The translations under genes were made by a program, and so were the position numbers. The notes below the pieces were generated by a model that worked only from the letters and a program-made list of their open reading frames with translations, was not told the origin of the DNA and ran no database searches. A stretch of DNA of 64,000 nucleotides. It comes from an uncultured Caldilineaceae bacterium (lineage in GTDB: Bacteria > Chloroflexota > Anaerolineae > Caldilineales > Caldilineaceae). Numbering within the stretch: the first letter of the stretch is position 1; each line of letters starts with the position of its first letter. The stretch is from contig CATOTS010000006.1 of the NCBI GenBank assembly GCA_951813625.1, positions 1 through 64,000 on the forward strand, written 5' to 3'. Shown piece after piece: positions 27,840 to 39,949 of the stretch.

Positions 27840-28631
27840 TCAGGGGTATAGATAGGGCTGGTTTGGTTCTGGAACAACGTCCAACTGCTCCGCCGCAAGC
27901 ACCGGAAGAGCATTCCCGACCGGAGCGGCAAAGCGCCCGACTACCCGCACCCACTGCCCTTCCTCCAACTCGTCCACAACCGGCTGGTCGGCGCTGCCCT
28001 CGGGGCCCAGGCTGACCGGCAGACCCACAGCCATCGCGTCGGCCGCACAGCATCCGACAACAAATCGGGTTACCGTAAACTGCCTACCATCTGCAGCGTC
28101 ATCAAGGTAGACAAAGCCAGTCACATCAGCAACATCGTTTTCTTCCGGCAACTGACCCTCGTGAAAGGCGAGCACCCAGTCCAGGATCGTGCGCTCTTCG
28201 CTCTCCTTAATCTGCGCCGAACGTACAGCCGCCGGCAACACTGAATCCACGCCTCCGACGCTGATCTCGCGATTCTGCAGTGCGGCCACGCCCAGAGGAC
28301 GGGGCGGTACGAGCAGACCCAGCAAGATCGGCAGAGAGACAAGCAGTATCCCGGCCCAACCCAGGGCATGACTGTGATGATGGTCAGGGTGCGAATCGCG
28401 GTCGTGGTCATCATCGGCGGTCGTCTGCCCCGCGTCGCTGAACAGATAGCGGTAGCTTCCCCCCACCACGAAGAGACCGAGAACCGCCGCCAGCGTCAGC
28501 CATCCGAAACGATCGCTGATGTAAAAGTTGAGCGTGCCCGATGTGATGCGCGTGAGCAGGAAAATGCCCATCGCAAATAACAGCATCCCTTTGAATGCGG
28601 CCTGTACCGTCGGCAGTCGCAACACCCTCAT
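27840..28631 (-). CDS. TIGR03943-type putative permease subunit (DUF1980)
   Basis: 263 residues. Two N-terminal helices, a His/Asp-rich loop ([19 protein letters not shown], about residues 74-92) and a third helix are followed by a beta-rich outer domain containing [13 protein letters not shown]. This is the partner family of the PF03773 permease, and its start overlaps the permease stop by four bases (ATGA), showing translational coupling. The His-rich loop suggests metal handling. The transported substrate is not established. Confidence 0.82.
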   Translation of the reverse strand: MRVLRLPTVQAAFKGMLLFAMGIFLLTRITSGTLNFYISDRFGWLTLAAVLGLFVVGGSYRYLFSDAGQTTADDDHDRDSHPDHHHSHALGWAGILLVSLPILLGLLVPPRPLGVAALQNREISVGGVDSVLPAAVRSAQIKESEERTILDWVLAFHEGQLPEENDVADVTGFVYLDDAADGRQFTVTRFVVGCCAADAMAVGLPVSLGPEGSADQPVVDELEEGQWVRVVGRFAAPVGNALPVLAAEQLDVVPEPNQPYLYP

Positions 28632-29761
28632 ACGCCCACCTGCACATTCCAGAATACGCCGATGACCGCGACTAGCGCCAGCGGCAACAGGATCAGATAG
28701 AGGACCGTTCGTCGACGAAAGACACCCAGGAAAAGCAGCGAACTCTTGATATCGACCATCGGGCCGAAGACCAAGAATCCCAGCAGCGATCCTGTCGTGA
28801 ATGCGCCACTGAAGGCCAGCGCAATGAATGCGTCCACCGTCGAGCAGACCGAGAGTACATACGCCACCACCATCATCACAAAAACAGAAATGACAGGTCC
28901 CTGGCCGACGGCGAGGAGCATGGACTGGGGAACGAGAGTCTGCATCGCTGCCGCCAGCAGCGCCCCGACAATGAGATAACGCCCCATATCCAAAAAGTCA
29001 TCGCCCGCCAGGGCAAGAGCCTGCCAGATGCGCGGACGCCGGTCTTGGTGGTCATGGCCGTGGTCATGGCTGTGGTCGTCGCTCCGGTTACTGCTTCCCC
29101 GCGTGCTCAGGGTCTGCGGCAGCAGGATCTCTTGCGGACGGGCCAAATGGAAGATTAGACCGACGGAAAACGCGACCAGCACGCTGAAGACCACCCGCCC
29201 CCACAGCACCGGACCCCAGCCGAAAGCAGCAAACGTGCTGAAAATCACTACCGGATTAATCACAGGCGCCGCCAACAGAAAGGCGATCCCCACCGGAAGC
29301 GGCAACCCCTTGCCATACAGCCGGCGCGTAACCGGGACCACCCCGCATTCGCAGACGGGAAAGACAAAACCAAGCCCAGCGCCGGCCAGCGCCGCCGTTA
29401 CAGGATGGTTCGGTATGAACCGTTCCACCATCGCCTGGTCCACGAAGACGGCAATGATTCCTGACACGATCGAACCGGCCAGAAGAAACGGCGCGGCCTC
29501 GATGAATAGACCGAGAAAGATGGTCACGAACGTCTGGAAACGCTCGGCCGCGAAGAAGCGCGCCTGCGGCGAGTTAAGACTGCTAACCAGGACCACGGCT
29601 AAAGCAAAAGCCAAAAACGCCGCGACGCCCCAGCGCGGGCGGCGTAAACCTCTTGCGGCGGGGTGATTCTCTATACTGTCCGAGGCTGCCTGCGGCAGCG
29701 GCGATGCTTGGCCCATAACTGTCTTCAGTCGTCTTCCTGGCGCAAACTCCCTAAGCAACAT
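28628..29761 (-). CDS. PF03773-type permease (ArsP/YraQ-like)
   Basis: 377 residues with about eight helices. Family motifs are [37 protein letters not shown] and [17 protein letters not shown] His-rich loop ([13 protein letters not shown]) lies between the two halves. The family includes the organoarsenical permease ArsP and metal-associated YraQ-like proteins. The His-rich loops in both this protein and its coupled partner point to a metal ion or metal sensing. ATG 29761 or an internal ATG about 16 codons on (MGQASPL) may be the start. Confidence 0.83.
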   Translation of the reverse strand: MLLREFAPGRRLKTVMGQASPLPQAASDSIENHPAARGLRRPRWGVAAFLAFALAVVLVSSLNSPQARFFAAERFQTFVTIFLGLFIEAAPFLLAGSIVSGIIAVFVDQAMVERFIPNHPVTAALAGAGLGFVFPVCECGVVPVTRRLYGKGLPLPVGIAFLLAAPVINPVVIFSTFAAFGWGPVLWGRVVFSVLVAFSVGLIFHLARPQEILLPQTLSTRGSSNRSDDHSHDHGHDHQDRRPRIWQALALAGDDFLDMGRYLIVGALLAAAMQTLVPQSMLLAVGQGPVISVFVMMVVAYVLSVCSTVDAFIALAFSGAFTTGSLLGFLVFGPMVDIKSSLLFLGVFRRRTVLYLILLPLALVAVIGVFWNVQVGV

Positions 29762-30630
29762 TCGTCAGTCTTCAATTGTAGCACTAACTTCTGCCAACTC
29801 TGAATGGTTGCACTGTCTGGCTGAGCCGCTGCAACCATCGCCTCCGACATCTGCAAGATTGTATGCGCCGTTACCGCGTGAGTGCAAAGTACACAACGCA
29901 CGGTGCCCCGACATTTGAGAACGATCGTCTGCGCCTGGCGCCCTCTTGAGCGCTGCGGTCATGGCGAATTCCGCCAGACTGTAGGATAATGGGCCCGAAA
30001 CTGTCGGCCAGTTTTTTCCCATTTACCAGTAGGCTTCTCCTGTCACTTCTTTATGATAGGCCCAACGGCCCTTGGACAAGCGGCACAGCCGGCCCGCACT
30101 CCATGCGCCTTATTTGGGAGGGTTTCCCCGGCTGCAAAGATTCCTCTTGCAGCGGTTTTCTGCTGTGGAATACGGCGCAATCAGTGTTGGACGGTGGCAG
30201 CGAGGATGCATGAACTGAGGCAATCTACATAAAACGCACTGCAACCGGAAGCCGTAATCTGTCACGCTTGTCAGTTTATGCAATGAACAATCTTGCTGTC
30301 GCATTCACCGTCAGGCTTTGTTGGCATCGAAAAACTTGAGATTCATCACTCAGAGAAATATGTCTGGCGGCAACTGTCCCAAACCAGGGAATGCTACGCG
30401 ATCACTACGCATCGAATGAAATGCCGGTAGCCAAAACTGCGGAAACAGGCATCATCACGGCTCTCGAAATCTGAAATCGAGTTGCTCAGTCGGCCTCCGC
30501 CTCACGCGCCCTACAGGGGTGCGCCCACACGGCGGCAAAGAGTCCCTCTTGAAGCGGTGATCCCCCGTCTCATCGAGGACGGCCACGGTAGTACAGGGTC
30601 AGCGCCGAAATACAATTTGGGGAGACCCGC
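29762..30630 (+). other. Gene-free stretch, 869 bases
   Basis: It lies between the divergently transcribed permease pair and the second sugar dehydrogenase gene. No RNA gene or protein family could be supported. It should contain both divergent promoters, but no convincing -35/-10 pair or metal-regulator operator was found. Confidence 0.45.
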
Positions 30631-32256
30631 ATGAAAGGCTCAGCCAACAGGGAGCGAAATGCGTCGCTCACATCGATTCTCAGATTGAGACACTTGGCAG
30701 GCGTAGCTGCCGCTGCGCTGCTGGCGGCCTGCACAATTGTTCCTGATCAGATCGAACAACACAGAGGGACGACGCCGGATAAAGCCCAGCTGGAGGCGGT
30801 CAATATCACAGGCTGGGGGACTATCAGCGTCTCCCGAGGGGACGATAGCTTGCCTGACGCAATTGACGGCAATCCCGACACTTGGTGGACCGCGTATGAC
30901 GGTGCCCCTCAGTGGTTTGCCCTCAAGTTCACCCTCCCCTACCCTGTCACCATGATCGAACTGACTGTTGCCCAAGCGAACGAGGGCCCCACAACGCATG
31001 AAATCTGGTTAAGAGATGAGTCACAGACGCTGACCCTTTTCAAGCGGCTCGTCAACGTAACTACCGCCGACGGGGACATTTTGGCAATCGATATCGATCC
31101 TCCACAGCATGTATCCGAAGTTCGCATAGTGACTCGCAAGAGTCAAGGCTGGGTTGCGTGGCGCGAGGTGAGAATTCTCCATTCTACTTCTTCGCCCTTT
31201 TGGTTCCACTCCAAGATGAAATTGGAGTTGGTAAGTCCTGTGCAACTGACACACGCCGGGGACGGCAGCGGCCGCCTCTTTGTAATCGAAAAGGAGGGGC
31301 GCATCCGCATCGTCAGGGACGGTCTGCTTGTCGAAGCCCCTTTCCTGGATATTTCAGAAAAAATCTCAGCAGCAGATGAGCAGGGGCTCTTAAGTGTCGC
31401 TTTTCCCCCTTCCTATCCGAAGAGTCAAAGATTCTATGTAAGCTATAACAACACAGAGGGCAACACGGTCGTCAGCCGTTTTGCAGCGAGCGCCAACCCT
31501 GACATTGCCGACCCCGATAGCGAAGAGGTTATCCTGACCTTTGAACAAATTGACACTTATCACAATGGCGGCACGCTCAAGTTCGGCCCACGGGATGGCT
31601 TTCTCTACATCGCCAGCGGGGACGGCCTTGAAACCAAACCGGGAACTATTCCGCATCATTCTCAAGAGCCCGCCTCGATGCTTGGCAAGATTCTGCGCAT
31701 CGACGTTGAGTCGGGCAAGAAACCTTACTCGATTCCACCTGACAACCCCTTTGCGTCGACACCCGGCTACGCCCCCGAAGTATGGGCGCTGGGGCTGCGC
31801 AACCCCTGGGGCATGGCCTTTGACTACGAAACCGGCGACCTCTATATATCTGATACAGGCTGGCTCACTAGCGAAGAGATCAACTTTCAACCGGCCGACA
31901 GCCCCGGAGGTGAAAACTACGGTTGGCCCATGTGGGAAGGTATTCTAGCCACTCAAGAAGTGGAGGGAACTGTTGATAATCCTGTCTGGCCGGTGGCCGT
32001 CTATGGCAGACAGCTGGGATGTGCCATTGTTGGCGGCGCGGTGCACCAAGGCGCGTTTGTCTATGCCGACTTTTGCACCGGAAGTGTATGGGCTTTGCAG
32101 CGGCGAGCAGAGCACGAGTGGAAAAACGAGTATCTGGTGAATATCGGCGTTCCCATAAGCAGCATTGGCGCTGACGAGTCGGGCAACCTTTACGCAACAG
32201 GCTTTGCCGACGGAAACATTTACAGAGTTTCCGCTCTCACCGCGACAAGTGACTGA
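30631..32256 (+). CDS. PQQ-type sugar dehydrogenase lipoprotein (copy 2)
   Basis: 541 residues, ATG 30631 behind GGGGAG. The signal peptide ends at a lipobox LLAAC (TIVPDQIEQ follows). Residues about 65-190 are the discoidin-like domain (AIDGNPDTWWTAYDGAPQWF ... GWVAWREVRIL). The propeller follows with THAGDGSGRLFVIEKEGRIR, YHNGGTLKFGPRDGFLYIAS, LGLRNPWGMAFD and GGENYGWPMWEG. It is paralogous to 14823-16367 and 39950-41530. The block from its last codons into the next glycosyltransferase gene is nearly identical to the block after copy 3, so dehydrogenase and glycosyltransferase form a duplicated pair. Confidence 0.9.
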   Translation: MKGSANRERNASLTSILRLRHLAGVAAAALLAACTIVPDQIEQHRGTTPDKAQLEAVNITGWGTISVSRGDDSLPDAIDGNPDTWWTAYDGAPQWFALKFTLPYPVTMIELTVAQANEGPTTHEIWLRDESQTLTLFKRLVNVTTADGDILAIDIDPPQHVSEVRIVTRKSQGWVAWREVRILHSTSSPFWFHSKMKLELVSPVQLTHAGDGSGRLFVIEKEGRIRIVRDGLLVEAPFLDISEKISAADEQGLLSVAFPPSYPKSQRFYVSYNNTEGNTVVSRFAASANPDIADPDSEEVILTFEQIDTYHNGGTLKFGPRDGFLYIASGDGLETKPGTIPHHSQEPASMLGKILRIDVESGKKPYSIPPDNPFASTPGYAPEVWALGLRNPWGMAFDYETGDLYISDTGWLTSEEINFQPADSPGGENYGWPMWEGILATQEVEGTVDNPVWPVAVYGRQLGCAIVGGAVHQGAFVYADFCTGSVWALQRRAEHEWKNEYLVNIGVPISSIGADESGNLYATGFADGNIYRVSALTATSD

Positions 32257-32420
32257 TCGCCCCTGGACTCGACGGCTATTACAATTGAATCCGGGCAATG
32301 ACAAAGGCATATGAACGTCTTCGGGCAGTCCGATGAAATCGTAGGTCTATCATCCTGGGAGAGGCTGGATACTCCCGGCCCCGCGACAGAATTGGCACGC
32401 GACCAACCTGCTTCAACATA
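32257..32420 (+). repeat. Spacer repeat, near-identical to 41531-41694
   Basis: 164 bases between the sugar dehydrogenase and glycosyltransferase genes, with the same length and only a few substitutions compared with 41531-41694 (for example ...GGCATATGAACG against ...GGCGTTTGAACG). It is more conserved than the dehydrogenase coding sequence before it, which suggests a recent gene-conversion tract. Confidence 0.85.
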
Positions 32421-35400
32421 ATGAAATCGTCGAACAAACCCTTAGCTTTCCTGAATCTGTCTCCCCTCTCCCTCCTGTCCTTGCTGCCTTGGCTCGCGCT
32501 CCTGGCTTGGCTCGCCTCCGTCGCCTGGTTCCTCACCGACGACGCCTTCATCAGCTTCCGCTACACACGCAACCTCATCGAAGGTCACGGCCTCGTCTTC
32601 AACCCCGGCGAACGCGTCGAAGGTTACACCAACTTCCTCTGGATCCTCGAACTCGCCGCCATCTGGGCCGCCCTCGGCATCCGTCCCGAATACGCCGCCC
32701 CCTGGCTCTCCGTCGCCTACACAGCCGCCTCCATCGCCGCCACGCTATGGTGGGTCACACGCCTACCCTCGCTCCATAACCGCAGCCTCGTCGCCTGGAT
32801 GACCCTCGGCCTACTCTGCTCCAGCGCCACCTTCGCCGTCTGGACCTCCGCCGGCGGCCTCGAAACCAGACAGTTCTCCTTCTTCATCGTCACCGCCGTC
32901 ATCTGCCTTAGCCTCTACCAGAACAACCGTAAAGGCCTCATCACCGCCTCACTCTGCCTCGCTGCCGCCGAACTCACCAGACCCGAAGCTCTCCTCCTCG
33001 CCGCCTGCTGCTTCGCATGGTTCGGCATCCAGCGACTGGCCAAAGACAAGACCATAAACTCCAGGTTGGTCAAAGACATCTCCTACCTGGTTGCACCTTT
33101 CATCCTTCTGGTCGCCGCTCACTTCCTCTTCCGCTACGCCTACTACGGCGAATGGCTGCCCAACACCTACTACGCCAAACACGTCCGACCCTGGTACGAA
33201 TCCGGCTTCCGCTACCTCGTTGCCGCCGCTATCGAAACCGGCCTCTATCTCCTCCTGCCCCTCGCATTCTTCGCCCTCCGCTCACGCTGGCAGAGGCACT
33301 GCGACGGCACCTACGCCCTTTCCCTCCTCTGCGTCTTCGCTCACATGGCCTACCTCCTGCCCATCGGCGGCGACCACTTCGAATACCGTCCCCTCGACTT
33401 CTACTGGCCTCTACTGGCACTCCCCGCTGCCGAAGCCATCGCCCTCCTCGGCGCAAAGGCTGCAGACAGCCTCCGCCAGCTGCCGCGACGCCCGGCCTGG
33501 AGGATCGGGGGAGGCGTCTTCACTATCGCCTTCTTCCTCCCCATCCTCTTCTACGCCAACGCTATCCAGGCAGTCCTACTGTTCGAGGGAGCCGCAATAC
33601 GGGAGCATATAAGCCATTCCCAAATCGAACTCGACAAGGAGAACGCAGGCTGGCTGCTGGCCGCGCCCGCCATGACTGCGCTCGCCGCCGTCTCCAACGA
33701 CCTGCGCCGGCAATCTGGCACACACTGGGTCGCCATGCGCTTCGCTGTGCACCGCAACATCGCCAGCACCATTCTAGCGCTGACGTGGGAGCCATATGAA
33801 GAGATGGAATCCGGGTCGATCCCCGATGACGCTCTGGAGAGTTCGACCGGGCTCGGAAAGTACTATTTTGTGCCAGACCTGAAAGTCATTGACGCGCATG
33901 GCTTGACCGACGCGACCGTCGCGCGCACGCCGGTCGCCCGTCCCAACGCCCTTCGTGTCATCGGGCACGACCGCCAGCCACCCCCAGAGTACCTCAAGCG
34001 GCGGGGCGTCAACATTCAGATATACTCTCCGGCCTCAAGCGCAATCGCGGCGCTGAACCGCGCGAACTTCGCCGTCAAAATCGACTCCGACCTGTGGATG
34101 CCTTTTGACGCTACCAGTGCACAATGGGCCTTCGACAGTTTCGCTGACCGCGAACTGTTGGCCCGAAGAGCTTTTTCCACCGTCGAGCCAGCCCGCAACT
34201 ACTTACGTGTTGTCGAGCAGACTAATGGCGAACACACTTATGTTGGCGAACGCTTTCTCGGTCATTTTGAGGGCGGCTTCGACGGCTGGCAGCTCTCGGG
34301 TCAGGCCGTCACAAACTTCAACCAGCACACCAATTACGCGGGGCAACCGCTGATCTGGAATCGCGCCGATGACAGCTTTCTGACAAGCTACCATCCCAGC
34401 AGAGGCAACCGAACAACCGGCAGAGCGCTCTCCCCAACCTTCACCGCAACGGCCGACCATTACCTCGCCTTCCTCATCGCCGGCGGCGGGGGCCAGAGAG
34501 TCGGCCTCCGCCTGCTCGCCGACGGCGAAGAAGCCGCCGTCTGGCGCGGCAGAAATACTGAGCACTTCCACCTTGTAGTCCATCCACTGGGCTACGTCGC
34601 CGGCAAGACTCTGCAACTCGAACTTTTCGACCGCGAGCTTGGCGACTGGGGATACATCATGCTCGACCACGTCATGTTGGCAACCTGTGACCTCTGCCCT
34701 CAGGAGCCACTCGCTCTGGCCCAGGCGCTCGCCGCCCAACCCAGCGATGACGACACCGTCTACCTCATCCCAGCGCGCCATAATCGCAGCGATGTCAAAG
34801 CCAATCTGCTAACTGAGAAATTGGCGCCCTTTTTTACCTTCAGTATGGACGCGCCCGGCCTTGCCCACGAGGTCGAATCAACGCTCGCGGCGTTGAAAAA
34901 CCTCTCGACAGTTAGAGTTGTGGAGTGGAAAAGAACGAATCCTTGGATCGATAACAACGCCCGACCTTTGACCTTTCTTCTTACCAAATATGGACGTTTT
35001 CTCGGCAGCGACGAATACGAAGACTTTTCGGTCCACAACTACGCCGACATCTCCTTTGAACGCCCATGGATAAATCATGAATACCTCGAACCGCTGACCA
35101 TCAACTATGACGGCGGCATCGCACTTCTGGGGCTTGCCCTCGGCCACGGCCCGGAGCAGATTCCAGCTGTACAACTGCTCGACCTTGGGCCGGAGCGCTC
35201 GCTGTGGAGCGCTCTGCAATGGCAGACCGAACCCGGGCTCGATGTAGACTATGTGCTTTCCCTGCGCCTATACAATGCTGACGAAGAAAGGGCCCACCAG
35301 CAGGACACCGTCCTCTGGAACCAAGACCACTGGCCGACCAGCCACTGGCTTGCGGGTGAACCGGTCGAAACTACCGCCCTGCTCCACCTCCCTACTGACC

Positions 35401-35534
35401 TCCCGCCCGGCGATTACGAACTGCGTCTAGTCGTCTACGACTTTGAAACCCAGGTCCCGACCGTCCAGATAGACGTCTGGAAACCGGAGACAACCCTGGC
35501 GCGCCTCCGTCTGGCAGAAACCGACAACCAATGA
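32421..35534 (+). CDS. GT-C membrane glycosyltransferase, array copy 1
   Basis: 1037 residues. Residues 1-390 hold about 10 membrane helices. The first outer loop carries [17 protein letters not shown] (Asp 40, Asp 41, the likely GT-C catalytic/donor site) and [15 protein letters not shown]. Other constant motifs are [30 protein letters not shown] and [19 protein letters not shown]. The outer part follows: a conserved stretch with [12 protein letters not shown] (about 494), a jelly-roll-like domain about 665-760 ([17 protein letters not shown] ... LDHVMLATC), and a C-terminal beta-sandwich about 885-1037 ([14 protein letters not shown] ... [18 protein letters not shown]). The front resembles the AftB-like group of lipid-linked-sugar transferases. 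Donor and acceptor are unknown. It follows sugar dehydrogenase copy 2. Confidence 0.85.
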   Translation: MKSSNKPLAFLNLSPLSLLSLLPWLALLAWLASVAWFLTDDAFISFRYTRNLIEGHGLVFNPGERVEGYTNFLWILELAAIWAALGIRPEYAAPWLSVAYTAASIAATLWWVTRLPSLHNRSLVAWMTLGLLCSSATFAVWTSAGGLETRQFSFFIVTAVICLSLYQNNRKGLITASLCLAAAELTRPEALLLAACCFAWFGIQRLAKDKTINSRLVKDISYLVAPFILLVAAHFLFRYAYYGEWLPNTYYAKHVRPWYESGFRYLVAAAIETGLYLLLPLAFFALRSRWQRHCDGTYALSLLCVFAHMAYLLPIGGDHFEYRPLDFYWPLLALPAAEAIALLGAKAADSLRQLPRRPAWRIGGGVFTIAFFLPILFYANAIQAVLLFEGAAIREHISHSQIELDKENAGWLLAAPAMTALAAVSNDLRRQSGTHWVAMRFAVHRNIASTILALTWEPYEEMESGSIPDDALESSTGLGKYYFVPDLKVIDAHGLTDATVARTPVARPNALRVIGHDRQPPPEYLKRRGVNIQIYSPASSAIAALNRANFAVKIDSDLWMPFDATSAQWAFDSFADRELLARRAFSTVEPARNYLRVVEQTNGEHTYVGERFLGHFEGGFDGWQLSGQAVTNFNQHTNYAGQPLIWNRADDSFLTSYHPSRGNRTTGRALSPTFTATADHYLAFLIAGGGGQRVGLRLLADGEEAAVWRGRNTEHFHLVVHPLGYVAGKTLQLELFDRELGDWGYIMLDHVMLATCDLCPQEPLALAQALAAQPSDDDTVYLIPARHNRSDVKANLLTEKLAPFFTFSMDAPGLAHEVESTLAALKNLSTVRVVEWKRTNPWIDNNARPLTFLLTKYGRFLGSDEYEDFSVHNYADISFERPWINHEYLEPLTINYDGGIALLGLALGHGPEQIPAVQLLDLGPERSLWSALQWQTEPGLDVDYVLSLRLYNADEERAHQQDTVLWNQDHWPTSHWLAGEPVETTALLHLPTDLPPGDYELRLVVYDFETQVPTVQIDVWKPETTLARLRLAETDNQ

Positions 35535-35956
35535 TCGATGCGCGAACCGGCCATGATGGATCGTTGGCGTCGCCCCGGCATCAATCTCATCCGTTCGTTT
35601 TCCCCTTTTCCCAAACAAGACGCGAATCGCCCACCCCTGACAGAGACAAGAGGGACGCTCGCAGTCCCAAGGCTCAGACCAGACAACTCGCGCGGTCTCC
35701 TTCCACCTTCCCATGCGTCCACGACGGGTTCTGTAGACGCTGGATGAGTGCAATTTCCCCCAATTTATTAGGAACGCTCAAATGCAAGCCGTCTGGCGGT
35801 TCTACCTATTTGGGTTATGATTGATTTCCCAGTTGTCTTACGATATCTATTCAAGTGGCAACCGGTCTAGATTACGGTCACACCCATGAGGCCGCGGTCC
35901 ACTCAATATAAAAGCCTTCTACAATTCTCCCTTTGGCATCATAGTCGGTTTCAATT
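35535..35956 (+). other. Spacer between array copies 1 and 2
   Basis: 422 bases without a gene. Unlike most later spacers, it has no recognisable TAGACA-N18-TATCAT element and no aminotransferase remnant. Only a short AGCCTTCTACAAT-type string near the next start recalls the leaders of copies 7 and 8. Confidence 0.5.
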
Positions 35957-38900
35957 ATGACGACGTTACTGAAAAAAAAGTTGCCTCCTCTGAACCTGTC
36001 TCCCCTCGCCCTCCTCTCCTTGCTGCCATGGCTCGCGCTCCTCGCTTGGCTCGCCTCCGTCGCCTGGTTCCTCACCGACGACGCCTTCATCAGCTTCCGC
36101 TATACCCGCAACCTCATCGAAGGTCACGGCCTCGTCTTCAACCCCGGCGAACGCGTCGAAGGCTATACCAACTTCCTCTGGATTCTCGAACTCGCCGCAA
36201 TCTGGGCCGCCCTCGGCATCCGTCCCGAATACGCCGCCCCCTGGCTCTCAGTCGCCTACACAGCCGCCTCCATCGCCGCCATCCTGTGGTGGGTCACACG
36301 CCTACCCTCGCTCCAAAACCGCAGCCTCGTCGCCTGGATGACCCTCGGCCTACTCTGCTCCAGCGCCACCTTCGCCGTTTGGACCTCCGCCGGCGGCCTC
36401 GAAACCAGACAGTTCTCCTTCTTCATCGTCACCGCCGTCCTCTGCCTCAGCCTCTACCCCAACAACCGTAAAGGCCTCATCACCGCCTCACTCTGCCTCG
36501 CCGCCGCCGAACTCACTCGCCCCGAAGCTCTCCTCCTCGCCGCCTGCTGCTTCGCATGGTTCGGCATCCAGCGACTGGCCAAAGACAAGACCATCAACTC
36601 CAGGTTGGTCAAAGACATCTCCTATCTGGTTGCACCTTTCGCCCTCCTGGTCGCCGCTCACTTCCTCTTCCGCTACGCCTACTACGGCGAATGGCTGCCC
36701 AACACCTACTACGCCAAACACGTCCGACCATGGTACGAGTCCGGCTTCCGCTACCTCGTTGCCGCCGCTATCGAAACCGGCCTCTATCTCCTCCTGCCCC
36801 TCGCATTCTTCGCCCTCCGCTCACGCTGGCAGAGGCACCGCGACGGCACCTACGCCCTTTCCCTCCTCTGCGTCTTCGCTCACATGGCCTACCTCCTGCC
36901 CATCGGCGGCGACCACTTCGAATACCGTCCCCTCGACTTCTACTGGCCTCTCCTGGCACTCCCCGCTGCCGAAGCCATCGCCCTCCTCGGCGCAAAGGCC
37001 GCAGCCAGCCTCCGCCAACTGCCGCGACCCACAGCCTGGACGATCGGAGGAGGCATCTTCACTATCGCCTTCTTCCTCCCCATCCTCTTCTACGCCAACG
37101 CTATCCAGGCAACCTTGTTGTCCGAGGGAGCCGCGATGAGCGGGCGCGTCTGGAAGGTATTTGTCGAACTCAATGAAGAGAACGCAGCATTGACGCTGGC
37201 CGCGCCCGCCATGCCCGCGCTCGTCGCCGTCTCAAACGACCTGCGCCGACAGTCTACCCTACAGCACGTCGGCACGCCCTTCCCCGAACATCGCGGATTC
37301 CAAATCTATCAGAAGCAGCACTATGGGTTATACGAAGAAATGGAGCGCGGCTTCTTCCCTGATGACGCCCTCATGTACGACGGCGGCCTCGGAAAATTCT
37401 ACTATATACCAGACCTGAGAGTCATCGATTACAATGGCTTGACCGACGCAACCGTCGCGCGCACGCCGGTCACCCATTCCAACCTCGATCGCCTCATGGC
37501 GCACGACCGCCGGGCGCCAGCCGAATACCTCAGAAAGCGGGGCGTCAACATAAAGATATTACCCCCGGCCTCCAGCGCTGGAGACGCGCTGAACGTCGCG
37601 GACTACGCTGTCAGGTTCGGCCCCGAACTTTGGATGCCATTCGAAACTGTCAGCCCACAGTGGGCTACAGCCCGTTTCGCCGACCGCGAACTGCTCGCCA
37701 GGGCCACTTTCTCCACTATCGAACCGGCCCACAACTACCTTCGTCACGGCAGGGCCACCTATGTCGGCCAGCGTTTCCTCGGTCAGTTCGACAGCGGCTT
37801 TGACGGCTGGCTCGTAACCGGCGATGCCATCAGCAATTACAACCAGCATGAAAACTACGAAGGACAGGCACTTATCTGGAACCGCGCTGACGACGGCTTT
37901 CTGACGAGCTACCACCCCGGCAGAGGCAGCCGCGCAACCGGCAGAGCGCTCTCGCCAACCTTCACCGCGACCGCCGACCAATACCTCGCCTTCCGCATCG
38001 CCGGGGGCAAGGTCCAAGGCGTTGGGCTCCGCCTGCTCGCCGACGGCGAACAAACCGCCGTCTGGCGCGGCAGAAACGCTCAAATGTCGAGAGATGAGCG
38101 ATTCTTTTTGGTTGTCCATCCACTGGGCTACGTCGCCGGCAAAACGCTGCAACTCGAGCTCTTCGACCACGAGCTTGGCGACTGGGGACACGCCATGCTC
38201 GACCACGTCATGCTGACCACCTGTAACATCTGCCCGCAAGAGCCGATCGCACTGGCCCGGGCGCTGCGCACCCAGCCCGATGACGACACCGCCTTCCTCA
38301 TCCCGGCATTCATCAATGAACTGGGTGTCAGACATCACCTGCCTTCCCAAGAGACGGCGCGCTCTCTCATCTTTCAGATGGACGCGCTAGACCTCCCGCA
38401 AGAAGTCAAATCCGAACTGGCCGCTGTCAAAGGCCTCAATCGCGTAAAGGTGGTGGAGTGGAACAGCACGAATCCTTGGATCGACAATGACGCCCGACCC
38501 CTGACCTTTCTTCTTGCCAAGTACGGTCGTTTCCTCGGCAGCGACGACCACGAAAACTTTACGGTCCACAACTTCGAAGACATCTCCCTCGAGCGCCCCT
38601 GGGTATACCACGAATACCTGGAACCACTTTCCTTCAACTATGACGGCGGCATCGTTCTTCTGGGGCTTGCCCTCGGTCTCGGAGCAAAGCAGGTCCCAAC
38701 TGGACAACTGCTTGACTTGGAATCGGAGCGATCGCTGTGGAGTGTCCTGCGATGGCGGACCGAGCCTGCACCGAATGTCGACTATGCCATTTCCTTGCGC
38801 CTCTACAATGCTGAGGGTGAAAGGGCCTTCCAGCAGGACGCCGTCCTCTGGAACCCGACCCATCTGCCTACCAGCCACTGGCTTGCGGGTGAACCGGTCG

Positions 38901-39061
38901 AAACTCCCACCATGCTCCACCTCCCCGCTGACCTCCCTCCCGGTGAATACGAACTCCGTCTGGTCGTCTACGACTTTGAAACCCAGGTCCCAACCGTCCA
39001 GATTGGTGTCTGGGAGCCGGAGTCAACCCTCGCGCGCATCCGCCTCTTCGAAACCCGCTGA
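35957..39061 (+). CDS. GT-C membrane glycosyltransferase, array copy 2
   Basis: 1034 residues from ATG 35957. The membrane half is nearly identical to copy 1, including silent positions over long runs; the first about 12 residues ([12 protein letters not shown]) differ. The variable outer segment from about residue 390 ([24 protein letters not shown]) is shared mainly with copy 4. [12 protein letters not shown], the jelly-roll-like domain with an insertion before [10 protein letters not shown], and the C-terminal sandwich are present. The downstream spacer carries a weak copy of the array promoter element and decayed gene fragments. Confidence 0.85.
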   Translation: MTTLLKKKLPPLNLSPLALLSLLPWLALLAWLASVAWFLTDDAFISFRYTRNLIEGHGLVFNPGERVEGYTNFLWILELAAIWAALGIRPEYAAPWLSVAYTAASIAAILWWVTRLPSLQNRSLVAWMTLGLLCSSATFAVWTSAGGLETRQFSFFIVTAVLCLSLYPNNRKGLITASLCLAAAELTRPEALLLAACCFAWFGIQRLAKDKTINSRLVKDISYLVAPFALLVAAHFLFRYAYYGEWLPNTYYAKHVRPWYESGFRYLVAAAIETGLYLLLPLAFFALRSRWQRHRDGTYALSLLCVFAHMAYLLPIGGDHFEYRPLDFYWPLLALPAAEAIALLGAKAAASLRQLPRPTAWTIGGGIFTIAFFLPILFYANAIQATLLSEGAAMSGRVWKVFVELNEENAALTLAAPAMPALVAVSNDLRRQSTLQHVGTPFPEHRGFQIYQKQHYGLYEEMERGFFPDDALMYDGGLGKFYYIPDLRVIDYNGLTDATVARTPVTHSNLDRLMAHDRRAPAEYLRKRGVNIKILPPASSAGDALNVADYAVRFGPELWMPFETVSPQWATARFADRELLARATFSTIEPAHNYLRHGRATYVGQRFLGQFDSGFDGWLVTGDAISNYNQHENYEGQALIWNRADDGFLTSYHPGRGSRATGRALSPTFTATADQYLAFRIAGGKVQGVGLRLLADGEQTAVWRGRNAQMSRDERFFLVVHPLGYVAGKTLQLELFDHELGDWGHAMLDHVMLTTCNICPQEPIALARALRTQPDDDTAFLIPAFINELGVRHHLPSQETARSLIFQMDALDLPQEVKSELAAVKGLNRVKVVEWNSTNPWIDNDARPLTFLLAKYGRFLGSDDHENFTVHNFEDISLERPWVYHEYLEPLSFNYDGGIVLLGLALGLGAKQVPTGQLLDLESERSLWSVLRWRTEPAPNVDYAISLRLYNAEGERAFQQDAVLWNPTHLPTSHWLAGEPVETPTMLHLPADLPPGEYELRLVVYDFETQVPTVQIGVWEPESTLARIRLFETR

Positions 39062-39079
39062 ATGCGCCACTTGTCACTA

Positions 39080-39109
39080 TAGGCAGAAAACGCAATTGCC
39101 GTCTATCTT
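39080..39109 (+). promoter_or_regulatory. Diverged array promoter element (after copy 2)
   Basis: TAGGCA (39080-39085), an 18-base spacer and TATCTT (39104-39109) match the position and spacing of the TAGACA-N18-TATCAT element found behind copies 3 to 8, with one substitution in each box. Confidence 0.45.
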
Positions 39110-39211
39110 CCGCATTGTCTTTCCTGGTGTCCTTCATTGGTCTTCTGCACGCCGTAAGAAGGCTCACAGGGTGATCCTCTTCCGAGCGCTTTCCAGCATA
39201 GGGCCCAGGTC

Positions 39212-39312
39212 GTGTCGCACATGACGGCCAGACAACCCCCCAAAGTGCCTCCCCTTTACGTTGGAAGTCGAATACATTCAGGCCGGAACCCATGGCCCTG
39301 CCAGCGCCCGGG
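39212..39312 (+). pseudogene. Decayed 5' end of the class-V aminotransferase gene
   Basis: The stretch aligns by eye with the start of the intact aminotransferase gene at 61099: the segment around CACATGACGGCCAGACAAC with CCCATGACAGTCGAACAGC, and CATTCAGGCCGGAACCCATG with CTTTCAGACCGGAACCTACG. Upstream, CAGCATAGGGCCCA matches CAGCATAGGACCCA before the intact gene. It has lost its frame and is clearly not functional. Confidence 0.7.
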
Positions 39313-39362
39313 CGGCGCGAACGCCGGAAGAACCGTAACACTCTTTATCGAGCCCCCTCAAC

Positions 39363-39625
39363 ATGGGAAATCCATGGCGGAGTCTACTGACTTTCTCAAA
39401 CCTTTCCCCTATCCTTCTCTTCTTCCTGTCCCAGCATGCACTTTCGGCTTAGCTCAACGGCTTCGCCTGGCTCGTCCGCCAGTCGCTCAACCTGATTGCC
39501 CCTTTCGCCGTTCCGGTCGCCCGCATTGGACCAACCGCTTTTCCCTGCCGCTTCTGGCCTACTTGGCCCCGCGCGTCCGATGGCGCAAACGCGTGCACGC
39601 GTGGATGCGCCGATACCGCGTGAGA
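39363..39625 (+). pseudogene. Decayed ninth glycosyltransferase copy
   Basis: From ATG 39363 the DNA follows the start of copy 5 (ATGGCAAATTCATTG; here ATGGGAAATCCATGG). CTCAAACCTTTCCCCTATCC follows in place of the LSPLALL region, then GCTTCGCCTGGCTCG. After a gap, CTGATTGCCCCTTTCGCCGT recalls the VAPFALLV helix and CCGCTTCTGGCCTACTTGGC recalls the LLPLAYLA helix, ending at RVRWRKR (array: RARW or RSRW). Only these fragments remain. The resemblance is by eye and should be confirmed by alignment. Confidence 0.55.
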
Positions 39626-39949
39626 GCGAGAATCTTTGATAGAAGGTTCCTCGGCCTATGAGTCAGGCCTTCGGCGCATGGGTCCCCCTTTCGTGTACCG
39701 CTTTCTTGGAGAAATCGCTCATGCAGTTGGATAATTGGCCCGGCACAGTAGCCTAGTTGCAGCCTCTAGTCGCAGGACTTCCTCGGTCCGTTTTTCATTG
39801 TGTGAGAGGAAACCTGAAACAAGGCACCACATGTGGCCGCGCCCCATTGACCCTTGGGGAAACGTCCTCACAGAGGGATCCTATTGAAGAACGGACAGAA
39901 ACCAGGAGCTTTCAAGGTCCATGCCGCACAGCAACTGAAGGAGACCTGC

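Noticed and set aside
29762..30630. Small regulator gene in front of the permease pair
   Set aside because: The short open frames there have no helix-turn-helix or metal-regulator motifs and no codon bias.
35535..35956. Promoter element or aminotransferase remnant after array copy 1
   Set aside because: Searched by eye for TAGACA-N18-TATCAT and for MTVEQ-like codons; nothing convincing was found.
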